Below are positions 46,653 through 56,322 of a DNA stretch of 64,000 bases, piece by piece. How positions within the stretch are numbered: position 1 is the first letter of the stretch; each line of letters begins with the position of its first letter. The stretch is from Cedecea colo (GTDB lineage: Bacteria > Pseudomonadota > Gammaproteobacteria > Enterobacterales > Enterobacteriaceae). The notes beneath the pieces are model-generated. The model ran no database searches. It saw only the letters and a list, made by a program, of their open reading frames with translations, and was not told the DNA's origin. The DNA lies in the NCBI RefSeq assembly GCF_011808225.1, contig NZ_SOYS01000002.1, positions 248,001 to 312,000 of the forward strand, written 5' to 3'. The translations under genes and the position numbers were made by a program.

Positions 46653-47504
46653 TTATCCTTTCGTACTGCCAGAGGTAAGGCCGGAAACAAAGTATTTTTG
46701 TAACGCCAGATAAAAGATGGCCACCGGTAACGCGATCAGGACTGCACCTGCGGCATAGGTGGTGTAGCTGGCGCCCATTTTTTGCGCCACCAGGTTATAC
46801 AGTCCGATGGGAAGCGTGTATTTATCCGGCGTGCGCAGAATGGTGCTGGAAAGAATGAAATCCCCCAGCGGGCCGGTAAACGAGAACAGCGCTACAACCG
46901 CCACAATCGGCTTTGATAGCGGCATGATTATCTCGATGAATATGCGGAAGTTACTGGCTCCGTCCATGCGTGCCGATTCGTCCAGATCTTTAGGAATGGC
47001 ATCGAGATAGCCTTTCATCAGATAGGTATTCATCGGGATCATGCCGGCAACATAAATCAGCACCAGCGCCAGGTGGCTATTGATAAGCCCCAGCAGCTGG
47101 GACAGGACAAAAATCGCAATCAGCGCCGAAAACTGCGGGATCATTTGCAGCAACAGGAACAGCATCAGACCGTTTTGCCGTCCCTTAAAGCGAAAGCGTG
47201 AGAAGGCATAGGCGGTAAAACTCACGCTAATCAGCGTCAGGATCATGGTAAGGAAGCTGATTTTCATCGAGTTCCAGTACCAGGTCATATAATTGACCTG
47301 CCCGTTAAACAAGTCTGCATAATGCTGAAACGAGAGGTTTTCCGGGATGATTGATGTACTCAGCAGACTGTTGCCTGCGTTAAGCGATGCCCCAACGGTC
47401 CAGATAAGCGGATAGATAATGATCGCCGACACCGCCAGAATAATCCCCCAGGAAAGAGAAAGGCGGATCCATTTATCACGTTTAATGCTTGGTGATTTAG
47501 CCAT
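46653..47504 (-). CDS. ganG: ABC transporter permease, MalG-like
   Basis: A 283-residue, six-span permease of the MalG family. The EAA loop is visible in LDESARMDGASNFRIFIEIIMPLSKP. It forms the channel with the MalF-like partner and is energised by the MsmX/MalK-like ATPase encoded across the divergent promoter. ATG 47504 (MAKSPSIKRDKW) follows the stop of ganF by ten bases with GGAGAG upstream; longer frames overlap ganF and are rejected. Confidence 0.92.
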   Translation of the reverse strand: MAKSPSIKRDKWIRLSLSWGIILAVSAIIIYPLIWTVGASLNAGNSLLSTSIIPENLSFQHYADLFNGQVNYMTWYWNSMKISFLTMILTLISVSFTAYAFSRFRFKGRQNGLMLFLLLQMIPQFSALIAIFVLSQLLGLINSHLALVLIYVAGMIPMNTYLMKGYLDAIPKDLDESARMDGASNFRIFIEIIMPLSKPIVAVVALFSFTGPLGDFILSSTILRTPDKYTLPIGLYNLVAQKMGASYTTYAAGAVLIALPVAIFYLALQKYFVSGLTSGSTKG

Positions 47505-47514
47505 AATTCTCTCC

Positions 47515-48822
47515 TTATGCCATGTCATCATTTTTAAATGATTTCGTGGCGCGGAACTGCCACAACGCCAGGCCAACCACGAAGATCGACAGCAGGATGG
47601 TGATGGTTGCCGCAATGGCGTACTGCGAAGATGACATCGTCAGCTTGTAGATCCACGAAACCAGGATGTCTGTTCCGCCTGCATTTGACCCCACCACGGC
47701 TGGCCCACCGTTGTTAAATAGATATATGATGTTGAAATTATTAAAATTGAAGGTGTACTGAGTGATGATGATTGGCGCAATGGCGTAAAGCACCAGCGGC
47801 AGCGTAATAGTGCGCAGTTTCGTTCCGGTGCTGGCGCCGTCCATGGTGGCCGCTTCGTAGAGATCGTCCGGGATGGCCTGCAGTACGCCCGTTGTCATCG
47901 CAAAGACAAACGGGAAACCCAGCCAGGTCTGCATCATTATTAGCGCAGTTTTGGTCCAGAACGGATCGGTCATCCACGCTTTCGGGCTGATGTTAAGGAA
48001 GGCCAGAATCGCATTGTTGATAACCCCAAAGGTGTCATTAAACATCCCGGCGAACACGAGGATGGTTACGAAACCCGGAACCGCCCAGGGCAGGATAAAA
48101 ATAGTGCGAATCAGCGGCTTAAAGCGCAGATCTTTTTGATTAACCAGAATCGCCAGCATTACGCCAACGGTACACTGCAAGGTTGTCGCAAGCAGCGTCC
48201 AGACTACCGTCCACTGCAGGACGTCAAAGAAGGTCGAACGCCAGATAGATAAGGTGAAAATATTGACGAAGTTTTTAAACCCTACCCAGTTCACCAGCTT
48301 AGCGGGCGGCGTGTGGTAGAGGTTGTAGTTGGTAAAAGCGATGGCAAAACCGAACAGGATAGGAAAAATAACCACGAACACCAGCAAAATAAAGCCGGGG
48401 GTGATCATCAGATAAGGAAAACCTTCGCTCAGCAGCAGCTGATACTGTTTGCGTACGCTGTTGAGCTGCTCGCCGTCGTCGCGTTTTTTGCCGTTAACCC
48501 ACGCGTCGCGCAGTGACAAATAATAGACGCTGACGCCAAACCCTATAATCAGCAGGCTGATAATGCCTTCTGCCAGCAAAAAGATTGAGTTATCTCGCGG
48601 CACTTCTTCACCCAGCGTAGACAGCCCCCACAGGCCCTCACGCAGGAAATCAGAAAAAATGCCCATAAAGCTGCTCAGCAGCACCAGGAAGACTCCCCCT
48701 TTCAGCCACTGGCGGTGATAAAACTGACCAAACCCCGGCACGATAGCCAATAACAGGCCACACCAGGCATGGCGACCTGCGCTACGCGCTTTCGCAATAT
48801 TTCCGCTGGGACTGATAATCAC
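47515..48822 (-). CDS. ganF: ABC transporter permease, MalF-like
   Basis: A 435-residue permease with about eight spans: an N-terminal pair (LLLAIVPGFGQFYHRQWLKGG) followed by the canonical MalF core. The EAA loop is YEAATMDGASTGTKLRTITLPL. With the MalG-like protein it forms the membrane pore for galacto-oligosaccharides. It lies 56 bases after ganE in the same operon. Length is between typical MalF (514) and six-span permeases (about 300). Confidence 0.92.
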   Translation of the reverse strand: MIISPSGNIAKARSAGRHAWCGLLLAIVPGFGQFYHRQWLKGGVFLVLLSSFMGIFSDFLREGLWGLSTLGEEVPRDNSIFLLAEGIISLLIIGFGVSVYYLSLRDAWVNGKKRDDGEQLNSVRKQYQLLLSEGFPYLMITPGFILLVFVVIFPILFGFAIAFTNYNLYHTPPAKLVNWVGFKNFVNIFTLSIWRSTFFDVLQWTVVWTLLATTLQCTVGVMLAILVNQKDLRFKPLIRTIFILPWAVPGFVTILVFAGMFNDTFGVINNAILAFLNISPKAWMTDPFWTKTALIMMQTWLGFPFVFAMTTGVLQAIPDDLYEAATMDGASTGTKLRTITLPLVLYAIAPIIITQYTFNFNNFNIIYLFNNGGPAVVGSNAGGTDILVSWIYKLTMSSSQYAIAATITILLSIFVVGLALWQFRATKSFKNDDMA

Positions 48823-48878
48823 ACATGACTCCTTCTGAAAATGGGAGGCATCGCTCCCATTCTGTTACTACAAAGCGG

Positions 48879-50111
48879 TTACTGGTTGCTGGCCTGCATG
48901 GCTTCAATTTGCATTTTGATTTGCTTCTCCGCGCTGTCGAGGGCGGCCTTCGGCTCCTGTTTGCCGGTGAGGCTCAGCTCCAGCGCCGCATTGGCCGGTC
49001 CCCACACCTCACCCATTTCCGGGATACCGGGCATCGGTGTTGCGCGGGCAGACTGCACGGCGACCGCACTCGCCTTCTCGTCATTTTTAATCATCGGCTC
49101 GTCAATCATGGCCGTCATCGGCGGGATCTCACGAGTGGAGATGTAACGCGTTTTCACATATTGAGGCTGGTTGATGAACTCAATAAACTGCTGCGACAGC
49201 GCCTTATCTTTACTCCAGGTGGAGACCACATATCCTTTTACACCGAGGAACGAACTCATCGGTTTACCGTCCGGCAGCAGCGGTAGCGGCACAACGCCAA
49301 AGTTGATTCCGGCGGCTTCATAAGGTTGGAACGCCCACGGGCCGTTAATCACCGCCACCGCTTTTTTCTCAGTAAACAACGAGTCGATGGCGTTCAGGCC
49401 GTTATCGCCAATGAGTCCCGCCGGGAAAACTTTCTCGGTATAAAACTTTTTCAGGAAAGTGACAGCCTCCACGGCTCCCGGCTTGTTAAGGCCCACATCC
49501 TGCGCGTTTAAGCCGCCTTTGCCGTTGTCACCGAAGATGTAGCCGCCCATCGGGCCAATAGCGCCCCAGCTGTAGTAGATCTGATCAAATTTGGCCAGAA
49601 GACCGTATTTATTCTGCTCACGCTGTTTTTTCGAGTAGTCGAACCACTCCTGCAGCGTGCTGAGCGGCTTGTCAATCAGGTCTTTATTGTAAATAAGCAC
49701 CAGCGTCTCAACGGCTTTCGGCACACCGTACTGAGTGTTATCCATGTTGAATGCGCGAACCGAGGCGGGAGTGAAAGCGTCAAGCTTTGATTTGTCCAGG
49801 TTCAGGGGGGTCAGCAACCCTTGTACAACGGCAGCGCCAAGCTGATCGTTGGGGATGACCAGCACGTCTGGCCCGATGCCCGCTGGGCCATCAAGACGCA
49901 GCTTTTCCAGCTGCTGTGCGTAAGGCATCTCCTGCACGTTGACCTTAACGTTGTACTGTTTTTCAAAATCGCTAACGGCATCTTGAATGCCCGGGGACTT
50001 TTTGATGTCTTCCCACACGTTAAGCTGCTGCGCGCCGTAAGCGGATAGACTAATAAGCTGCCCAACGGCAAGCGTTGAGAGGATTAGTGCAGTAAGAATG
50101 TTCTTTTTCAT
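48879..50111 (-). CDS. ganE: Periplasmic sugar-binding protein, MalE-like
   Basis: A 410-residue family 1 solute-binding protein with signal peptide (cleavage near SLSAYGAQQLNVWED). Maltodextrin-binding-like segments include KVNVQEMPYAQQLEKLRLDGPAG, shortened here, and GVPKAVETLVLIYNK and INGPWAFQPYEAAG. It delivers galacto-oligosaccharides to GanFG. It is the first gene of ganEFGBA. The ATG at 50111 gives a standard signal peptide; nine more upstream codons are open but unlikely. Confidence 0.92.
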   Translation of the reverse strand: MKKNILTALILSTLAVGQLISLSAYGAQQLNVWEDIKKSPGIQDAVSDFEKQYNVKVNVQEMPYAQQLEKLRLDGPAGIGPDVLVIPNDQLGAAVVQGLLTPLNLDKSKLDAFTPASVRAFNMDNTQYGVPKAVETLVLIYNKDLIDKPLSTLQEWFDYSKKQREQNKYGLLAKFDQIYYSWGAIGPMGGYIFGDNGKGGLNAQDVGLNKPGAVEAVTFLKKFYTEKVFPAGLIGDNGLNAIDSLFTEKKAVAVINGPWAFQPYEAAGINFGVVPLPLLPDGKPMSSFLGVKGYVVSTWSKDKALSQQFIEFINQPQYVKTRYISTREIPPMTAMIDEPMIKNDEKASAVAVQSARATPMPGIPEMGEVWGPANAALELSLTGKQEPKAALDSAEKQIKMQIEAMQASNQ

Positions 50112-50468
50112 TATCAACCTCATGTGAAGGTATAACAATTAAGTAGTTTTAATGGTTTGTATTTTGCAGAAAAGCGGGCATGAATCGTGATTACAAGGCA
50201 CCTTACCAACGTTCAGCCCAACACTTCGCATTTGTTATACGCTACACTTGATAGCGGTTTAACACGATAAAAAACTGCAAGTTGTGTGATCTTCTTAGCA
50301 GAAATGAAACTTACCTGTAGGGCGCTAACCCGCTGAAAGTTATAGTCACGCCATGAATTAAACGCTGTTGAGCATCCATTAGCTGAATTGTTATACGTAA
50401 TACACAAATAGCTTCAGCACCGTCAAACCCCAACGGCAAACAACGGCTAATGATTTCGAGGAATGTTG
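50112..50468. promoter_or_regulatory. ganE-ganK divergent promoter region
   Basis: About 350 bases, no gene. GTATAACAATT at 50130-50140 and its exact inverse AATTGTTATAC at 50386-50396 frame the region, and TTTGTTATAC lies at 50231-50240. The core ACGTAATAC (50395-50403) is shared with the ganR-ganL region. LacI-type repressor looping between the ends is plausible. Confidence 0.5.
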
Positions 50469-51578
50469 ATGTCTAATATCAGGCTTAGAAATGTTACTAA
50501 GCGATTCGGCAAAACCGAGACGCTGCACAATGTTAATCTTGACATTGAAGACGGTGAATTTGCGGTGTTTGTCGGCCCGTCCGGCTGCGGTAAATCTACG
50601 CTGCTGCGCATGATTGCGGGTCTGGAAGAGGTGAGCGACGGCGAAGTACTGATTGGCGATGAGGTGATGAACGATGTGGCGCCCGCGCACCGCGGCGTGG
50701 CGATGGTGTTTCAGTCTTATGCGCTCTATCCGCACATGACGGTTGCGGAGAATATGGGTTACGGTCTGAAGGTCAATAAAATGCCGAAAGATGAGATCCG
50801 TCATCAGGTGGAAATGGTGGCGAAAACCCTGCAGCTTTCTCATTTGCTGGATCGTAAACCAAAGCAACTTTCCGGCGGCCAGCGTCAGCGCGTGGCGATT
50901 GGCCGCGCCATCGTGCGCAATCCACAGGTGTTTATGTTCGATGAACCGCTATCAAATCTGGATGCTGAACTGCGCGTGGATATGCGTCTGCATATCGCCA
51001 AGCTGCATCAGGAAATGAAAGTCACCATGGTGTATGTGACCCACGATCAGATTGAGGCGATGACGCTTGCGGATAAAATCGTGGTGATGAACTACGGTAA
51101 AGTCGAGCAAATCGGCGCGCCTATGAGCCTTTACTACAATCCGGTGAATAAATTTGTGGCGGGTTTCATCGGCTCACCCAAAATGAACTTCTTGCCCGTT
51201 ACCGTTATAGCCTGGCAGCCCGGCGAACTCACCGTCAGCGTGGCGCAAAACCAGACGCTAACGCTTGCACTCGATACCGCACCGCTCCAGCGAGGTGACA
51301 GTATCACGCTGGGTATCCGTCCCGAGCATCTGTCCACCAACGTTACCAACGGTACGGCACTGGAATTCAATTGTGAAGTTGTGGAGCGGTTGGGTAATAA
51401 CACCTATCTGTTCGGGCAATGCTACGGTCACGATAACATTAAAATTCTGCTGCCCGGCGATGTTCAGTTCAAACCGTGGCAGAAGATAGGCGTGGCGTTT
51501 GATCCTAAGTACTGCATGGTTTTTGATGAAAATGACCTGCGTATTAACAGCGCAATCCCCTTCCCTGTCGGCCAGTAA
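50469..51578 (+). CDS. ganK: ABC sugar transporter ATPase, MalK/UgpC type
   Basis: A 369-residue ATPase. Walker A GPSGCGKST (residues 36-44), the ABC signature LSGGQRQRVAIGRAI, Walker B VFMFDEPLSNLD and the C-terminal OB-fold regulatory domain (roughly 240-369) are all present. It powers the GanFG permease. It is divergent from ganE, so transporter parts are made from two promoters. ATG 50469 is chosen because the GAGGA ribosome binding site is six bases upstream; ATG 50463 would leave no spacing. Confidence 0.92.
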   Translation: MSNIRLRNVTKRFGKTETLHNVNLDIEDGEFAVFVGPSGCGKSTLLRMIAGLEEVSDGEVLIGDEVMNDVAPAHRGVAMVFQSYALYPHMTVAENMGYGLKVNKMPKDEIRHQVEMVAKTLQLSHLLDRKPKQLSGGQRQRVAIGRAIVRNPQVFMFDEPLSNLDAELRVDMRLHIAKLHQEMKVTMVYVTHDQIEAMTLADKIVVMNYGKVEQIGAPMSLYYNPVNKFVAGFIGSPKMNFLPVTVIAWQPGELTVSVAQNQTLTLALDTAPLQRGDSITLGIRPEHLSTNVTNGTALEFNCEVVERLGNNTYLFGQCYGHDNIKILLPGDVQFKPWQKIGVAFDPKYCMVFDENDLRINSAIPFPVGQ

Positions 51579-51582
51579 TCAT

Positions 51583-51613
51583 AGCGCTCCTGAAATACGG
51601 GGCGCTCGTTTTT
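51583..51613 (+). terminator. Terminator of the transporter ATPase gene
   Basis: The hairpin AGCGCTCC / GGGGCGCT (one wobble) with CGTTTTT following, just after the stop. Confidence 0.65.
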
Positions 51614-51864
51614 CCTCGTTTCCTTTCTGCTAAGGCTAAGTCAGAACCAACGAAATATTGAAGCCTTAGCCGACCTGCTTAAGCAGTATCGGCTCATAAT
51701 ATTCAATCTTTCTGAATAATCATCCACATATATGCCATGGTTTTATCTGCTTTTTTTGATGACATGGAACCCATTCGTTCGGCAATCTGCACAATTTCCC
51801 CATCCTGTCGGGCCAACCCGCGACGCGATAATCTCTTCCTGTTAGATAAAAGCGCCAGCCTGGC

Positions 51865-52794
51865 TCAGACAGACTTTATTTGCCGCCGCTGCTGACTCAG
51901 CTTGCGATATTGCTGAGGTGACATGCCGACATATTTAGCAAACGTACTGTAAAAACGGCTGCTGGAACGGAAACCGGCGATTAGGGCAACATCAAGGATG
52001 GTTTTGTCGGTATCGCTTAGCAGGGCGCGAACATGATTAATGCGCATCGCCGTAATGTATTGCTTCATGGTTAGCTGCATCACTCGCTGGAAAATTCCCA
52101 TCGCATAGTTGGCGTTGAGCTTTACATGCTCCGCGACGTCGTTGATCGTCAGCGCCTGATCGTAGTTATCGGCAATAAATCCCAGCATCTGGCTGACGTA
52201 AAATTGCGCATGGCGCGAGACGCTGTTTTTATGCGTGCGTGAGGTTTTGTTAACCAGAATGGGCTGCCAGCCAGAAAGACTAAAACGCTTAAGCATCAAG
52301 CCGATTTCGTCCATTGCGAGCTGGCGAATTTGTTCGTCCGGGCTGCTTAACTCCTGCTGCCAGCGCTGGACTTCAAAGGTGCTGAGCTGCTGTGTGGCCA
52401 GTGATTTTATGACCATCCCATGCGTGACATGGTTAATCAAATCCCGGTCCAGCGGCCAGGAGAGAAACAGGTGCATCGGCAGATTAAAAATCGCCATGCG
52501 CTGGCAGTTGCCAGGACGGGTAAGCTGATGCGGAGTACAGGCCCAGAAGAGTGTGATATGCCCTTGTTTTATCTGTACTACTTCGTTATTAATCAGATAT
52601 TCTACGTCGCCGTCGAATGGGACGTTTACCTCAACCTGTCCATGCCAGTGGCTGGCAGGCATGCTGTGCGGCGGACGCAGTTCGATCTCCATTCGTTGAT
52701 ATTCCGAGTACAGCGACAGCGGGCTACGGGTCTGCTTTTCGTCGCTGCTGCACATATACGGGTCGGGTAGAGAAGATATTGGCAGCGTATTCAT
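51865..52794 (-). CDS. melR: Melibiose operon regulator MelR (AraC family)
   Basis: A 309-residue activator. The cupin-type sensing domain (HWHGQVEVNVPFDGDVEYLI) and the C-terminal AraC domain (INDVAEHVKLNANYAMGIFQ and FRSSSRFYSTFAKYVGMSP) are almost identical to E. coli MelR (302 residues). It binds melibiose and activates melAB. The N-terminus is seven residues longer than E. coli because of MNTLPISSLPDPYMCSSDEK. Longer in-frame starts are rejected. It is divergent from melA. Confidence 0.95.
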   Translation of the reverse strand: MNTLPISSLPDPYMCSSDEKQTRSPLSLYSEYQRMEIELRPPHSMPASHWHGQVEVNVPFDGDVEYLINNEVVQIKQGHITLFWACTPHQLTRPGNCQRMAIFNLPMHLFLSWPLDRDLINHVTHGMVIKSLATQQLSTFEVQRWQQELSSPDEQIRQLAMDEIGLMLKRFSLSGWQPILVNKTSRTHKNSVSRHAQFYVSQMLGFIADNYDQALTINDVAEHVKLNANYAMGIFQRVMQLTMKQYITAMRINHVRALLSDTDKTILDVALIAGFRSSSRFYSTFAKYVGMSPQQYRKLSQQRRQIKSV

Positions 52795-52938
52795 GGTTAC
52801 TCCATTTCCTGAATTATCAGAAATATGCCGCCAGCGTTGAAGCAAGACCGGGAATGAGGGCATAAAACCAACGTTTATTATAGATAGTAGCCTGGCTGCA
52901 AGGCCAGATACTCTGCTTTTTACGTTATTTTGTCCCAA

Positions 52939-52978
52939 AAACTCAGATCTCCTGTCAGCCAGCATAGGATCTGAGTTT
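52939..52978. promoter_or_regulatory. Inverted repeat in the melR-melA promoter region
   Basis: AAACTCAGATC (52939-52949) and GATCTGAGTTT (52968-52978) are exact inverted copies 18 bases apart, about 85-125 bases upstream of melA. It is probably a pair of MelR binding sites. Confidence 0.6.
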
Positions 52979-53062
52979 ATGGGAATACTCATCAGGGAAA
53001 ACGGAAGTTTTCATCCGGTTAGCGTGCCACCATGATCTTGTTCAACAACCTTCTGGAGAGTC

Positions 53063-54418
53063 ATGATGTCTGCACCCAAAATTACCTTTATCGGCGCTGG
53101 TTCGACTATTTTCGTGAAAAATATCCTCGGCGATGTTTTTCACCGCGAGGCGCTGAGATCGGCGCATATTGCGTTGATGGATATCGACGCGACTCGTCTT
53201 GAAGAGTCGCATATTGTCGTGCGCAAGCTGATGGATTCTGCCGGGGCTTCCGGCCATATTACCTGCCATACCAACCAGAAAAAGGCTCTGCAGGATGCTG
53301 ACTTCGTGGTGGTTGCCTTCCAGATAGGCGGTTATGAACCGTGCACCGTCACCGATTTTGAGGTCTGTAAGCGTCACGGCCTGGAACAGACCATCGCCGA
53401 TACGCTCGGCCCGGGCGGCATTATGCGTGCTCTGCGCACCATCCCGCACCTGTGGCAGATTTGCGAGGACATGACCGAAGTCTGTCCAAACGCCACAATG
53501 CTTAACTACGTTAACCCAATGGCGATGAACACTTGGGCGATGTATGCCCGTTATCCGCATATCAGGCAGATAGGTCTGTGCCACTCTGTACAGGGAACGG
53601 CAGAAGAGCTGGCGCACGACCTGGATCTCGATCCTGCTTCTTTGCGCTACCGCTGTGCCGGGATCAATCACATGGCGTTCTACCTTGAGCTGGAGCGCAA
53701 AACGGCCGATGGCACTTATGTGAATCTTTACCCGGAACTGCTGGCGGCGTATGAAACCGGGCAGGCGCCACAACCGAATATCCACGGTAACGAACGTTGT
53801 CAAAACATCGTGCGTTATGAAATGTTCAAAAAGCTGGGTTATTTCGTAACGGAATCGTCGGAGCACTTTGCCGAATACACACCGTGGTTTATCAAACCGG
53901 GACGTGAAGATTTAATCGAGCGCTATAAAGTCCCGTTGGATGAGTATCCGAAACGCTGTGTGGAGCAGCTGGCGAACTGGCATAAAGAGCTGGATGAGTA
54001 CAAAACCGCCGATCGAATTGATATTAAACCGTCGCGGGAATATGCCAGCACCATTATGAACGCGATTTGGACAGGCGAGCCGAGCGTGATTTATGGCAAC
54101 GTTCGTAACGATGCGTTAATCGACAACCTGCCGCAGGGCAGCTGCGTGGAAGTGGCCTGCCTGGTCGATGCGAACGGGATTCAGCCGACGAAGGTGGGGA
54201 CTATTCCTTCGCATCTGGCGGCGATGATGCAAACTAATATTAATGTGCAAACGCTGCTTACCGAAGCCATCCTGACGGAAAACCGCGATCGCGTTTATCA
54301 CGCGGCGATGATGGATCCCCACACGGCTGCCGTGCTGGGCATTGAAGAGATTTATGCGCTGGTAGATGACCTGATTGCCGCACATGGCGACTGGCTACCG
54401 GCCTGGCTCCACCGCTAA
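53063..54418 (+). CDS. melA: Alpha-galactosidase MelA (GH4)
   Basis: A 451-residue GH4 enzyme, the same length as E. coli MelA. It has the NAD-binding N-terminus ITFIGAGSTIFVKNILGDVF, LNYVNPMAMNTWAM, and the metal-binding Cys in LCHSVQGTAEEL followed by GINHMAFYLELER. It splits melibiose into galactose and glucose in the cytoplasm, with NAD and manganese. It starts melAB; CTGGAG precedes the start. Confidence 0.97.
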   Translation: MMSAPKITFIGAGSTIFVKNILGDVFHREALRSAHIALMDIDATRLEESHIVVRKLMDSAGASGHITCHTNQKKALQDADFVVVAFQIGGYEPCTVTDFEVCKRHGLEQTIADTLGPGGIMRALRTIPHLWQICEDMTEVCPNATMLNYVNPMAMNTWAMYARYPHIRQIGLCHSVQGTAEELAHDLDLDPASLRYRCAGINHMAFYLELERKTADGTYVNLYPELLAAYETGQAPQPNIHGNERCQNIVRYEMFKKLGYFVTESSEHFAEYTPWFIKPGREDLIERYKVPLDEYPKRCVEQLANWHKELDEYKTADRIDIKPSREYASTIMNAIWTGEPSVIYGNVRNDALIDNLPQGSCVEVACLVDANGIQPTKVGTIPSHLAAMMQTNINVQTLLTEAILTENRDRVYHAAMMDPHTAAVLGIEEIYALVDDLIAAHGDWLPAWLHR

Positions 54419-54426
54419 TACCCCGC

Positions 54427-54451
54427 AACGCCGGGCGATAAGTCCGGCGTT
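54427..54451. repeat. melA-melB intercistronic hairpin
   Basis: AACGCCGG / CCGGCGTT with a nine-base loop, REP-like. It may stabilise the upstream melA message. Confidence 0.6.
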
Positions 54452-54510
54452 CAACGACTAACGTTTCCAATTACAGAAGGCAGGCGCTGGCAACAGCGAC
54501 CCGGTACCCT

Positions 54511-55947
54511 ATGAGCATTTCAACGACAACAAAACTCAGTTATGGATTCGGAGCGTTTGGTAAGGATTTCGCTATCGGCATTGTGTATATGTACCTGATG
54601 TATTACTACACCGATGTGGTGGGATTATCGATGGGGCTCATCGGGACGCTATTTTTGGTGGCGCGAATCTGGGATGCGATAAACGATCCCATTATGGGCT
54701 GGATTGTTAACGCCACGCGTTCGCGATGGGGGAAATTTAAGCCGTGGATTTTTATTGGCACTTTAGCCAACTCGCTGGTGCTGTTTCTGCTTTTTAGTGC
54801 GCATCTTTTTGAAGGCACAACCCAGATTGTCTTCGTCTGCGTAACCTACATTTTGTGGGGCATGACCTATACCATCATGGATATTCCGTTCTGGTCGCTG
54901 GTGCCGACTATTACTCTCGACAAACGTGAACGCGAACAGCTGGTGCCTTTCCCACGCTTCTTCGCCAGCCTGGCCGGGTTTGTAACCGCCGGGGTGACGC
55001 TGCCGTTTGTGAATTATGTGGGCGGTGCGGATCGGGGTTTTGGTTTTCAGATGTTTACGCTGGTGCTGATCGCATTCTTCATCGCCTCGACTATCGTCAC
55101 GCTGCGTAACGTGCATGAAGTCTTTTCCTCCGACAGTGACGCCACCGCTGACAGTTCCCGACTGTCGCTAAAATCCGTTGTCGGACTGATTTACAAGAAC
55201 GATCAGCTTTCGTGCCTGCTGGGCATGGCGCTGGCCTATAATATTGCTTCTAATATTATCAGCGGCTTTGCTATCTACTACTTCACTTATGTTATTGGTA
55301 ATGCCGATCTTTTCCCGTATTACATGTCCTACGCAGGCGCCGCGAACCTGTTGACGCTGATCCTCTTCCCCCGGCTGGTGAAAATGCTGTCTCGCCGTAT
55401 TTTGTGGGCAGGTGCATCAATGTTGCCGGTTCTGAGCTGCGGCGTACTCTTTGCGATGGCGTTAGCGGGGAGCCATCACGCTGCTCTGATTGTGGTCGCA
55501 GGGATTTTGATGAACACAGGAACCGCGCTCTTCTGGGTATTGCAGGTCATTATGGTGGCTGACACCGTCGATTACGGCGAATGTAAACTCAATGTTCGCT
55601 GTGAGAGTATCGCCTATTCTGTACAAACCATGGTGGTGAAAGGCGGCTCGGCGTTTGCGGCGTTATTTATCGCCATTGTGCTGGGATTGATTGGCTATGT
55701 CCCGAATATCGCTCAGTCTGCACAAACGATTCAGGGGATGCAGTTCATCATGATTGCGCTGCCAGCACTGTTTTTCATGATAACACTCGTCCTCTACTTC
55801 CGCTTCTACCGCCTGAATGGCGATACGCTGCGTAAGGTTCAGATCCTCCTGCTGGATAAGTACCGTAAAATGCCACAGGCCGAAGTGCAACCTGAGACAC
55901 CGGCTATTCCTGCGTCTGTTGTAGCAGTTGGCGATATGAAGGCGTAA
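54511..55947 (+). CDS. melB: Melibiose carrier MelB (GPH/MFS cation symporter)
   Basis: A 478-residue, 12-span symporter of the glycoside-pentoside-hexuronide family. The N-terminus [28 protein letters not shown] is typical of MelB and includes the sugar- and cation-site aspartates, and [21 protein letters not shown] contains the loop 2-3 signature. It takes up melibiose with sodium, lithium or protons. It follows melA after 92 bases; a SemiSWEET gene begins two bases after its stop. Confidence 0.96.
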   Translation: MSISTTTKLSYGFGAFGKDFAIGIVYMYLMYYYTDVVGLSMGLIGTLFLVARIWDAINDPIMGWIVNATRSRWGKFKPWIFIGTLANSLVLFLLFSAHLFEGTTQIVFVCVTYILWGMTYTIMDIPFWSLVPTITLDKREREQLVPFPRFFASLAGFVTAGVTLPFVNYVGGADRGFGFQMFTLVLIAFFIASTIVTLRNVHEVFSSDSDATADSSRLSLKSVVGLIYKNDQLSCLLGMALAYNIASNIISGFAIYYFTYVIGNADLFPYYMSYAGAANLLTLILFPRLVKMLSRRILWAGASMLPVLSCGVLFAMALAGSHHAALIVVAGILMNTGTALFWVLQVIMVADTVDYGECKLNVRCESIAYSVQTMVVKGGSAFAALFIAIVLGLIGYVPNIAQSAQTIQGMQFIMIALPALFFMITLVLYFRFYRLNGDTLRKVQILLLDKYRKMPQAEVQPETPAIPASVVAVGDMKA

Positions 55948-55949
55948 CC

Positions 55950-56204
55950 ATGGACTGGACTTCAACGATTGGTTATCTGGCGGCAAGTCTGACGACGCTC
56001 TCTTTTTTGCCGCAGGCATTTAAAGTTATCACTACCCAAAATACGCAGGGAATTTCCGGGCTGATGTATGTGATGTTTGTTACTGGGCTGGTGATATGGC
56101 TGGTTTATGGGCTGCTGATTGGAGATGCGGCCGTGAGTATGGCGAATTTTTTAACGCTGGTGTTCGCCTTGCCGATTCTGGTGATGAAATATCGTAAAGG
56201 ATAA
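55950..56204 (+). CDS. SemiSWEET-type sugar transporter behind melB
   Basis: An 84-residue, three-span protein. The first span contains LAASLTTLSFLPQAFKVITT with the PQ motif of SemiSWEET/MtN3 proteins, and the conserved GISGLMYVMFVTGLVIWLVYG follows. Such proteins dimerise into passive sugar transporters. It begins two bases after melB, so it must be translated from the melAB transcript. E. coli melAB has no such gene; releasing the glucose or galactose produced by MelA is a possible role (inference). Confidence 0.87.
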   Translation: MDWTSTIGYLAASLTTLSFLPQAFKVITTQNTQGISGLMYVMFVTGLVIWLVYGLLIGDAAVSMANFLTLVFALPILVMKYRKG

Positions 56205-56288
56205 TGCTGCTTAGCGGGAAAGCGCTGAAGGAAATCAGAATCTGCTTTAGATTATGTCAGCTTAAGGATTATTGCGGCAAAAACGAAA

Positions 56289-56317
56289 AAGCCCGGGCTT
56301 GTTACAAGCTCGGGCTT
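56289..56317 (-). terminator. Terminator next to a tRNA-Ser remnant
   Basis: The stem AAGCCCGGGCTTGT / ACAAGCTCGGGCTT with a short loop. The T-rich side (TTTTTCGTTTTT) is on the minus strand, directly behind the decayed tRNA-Ser copy. Confidence 0.7.
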
Positions 56318-56322
56318 AAACG

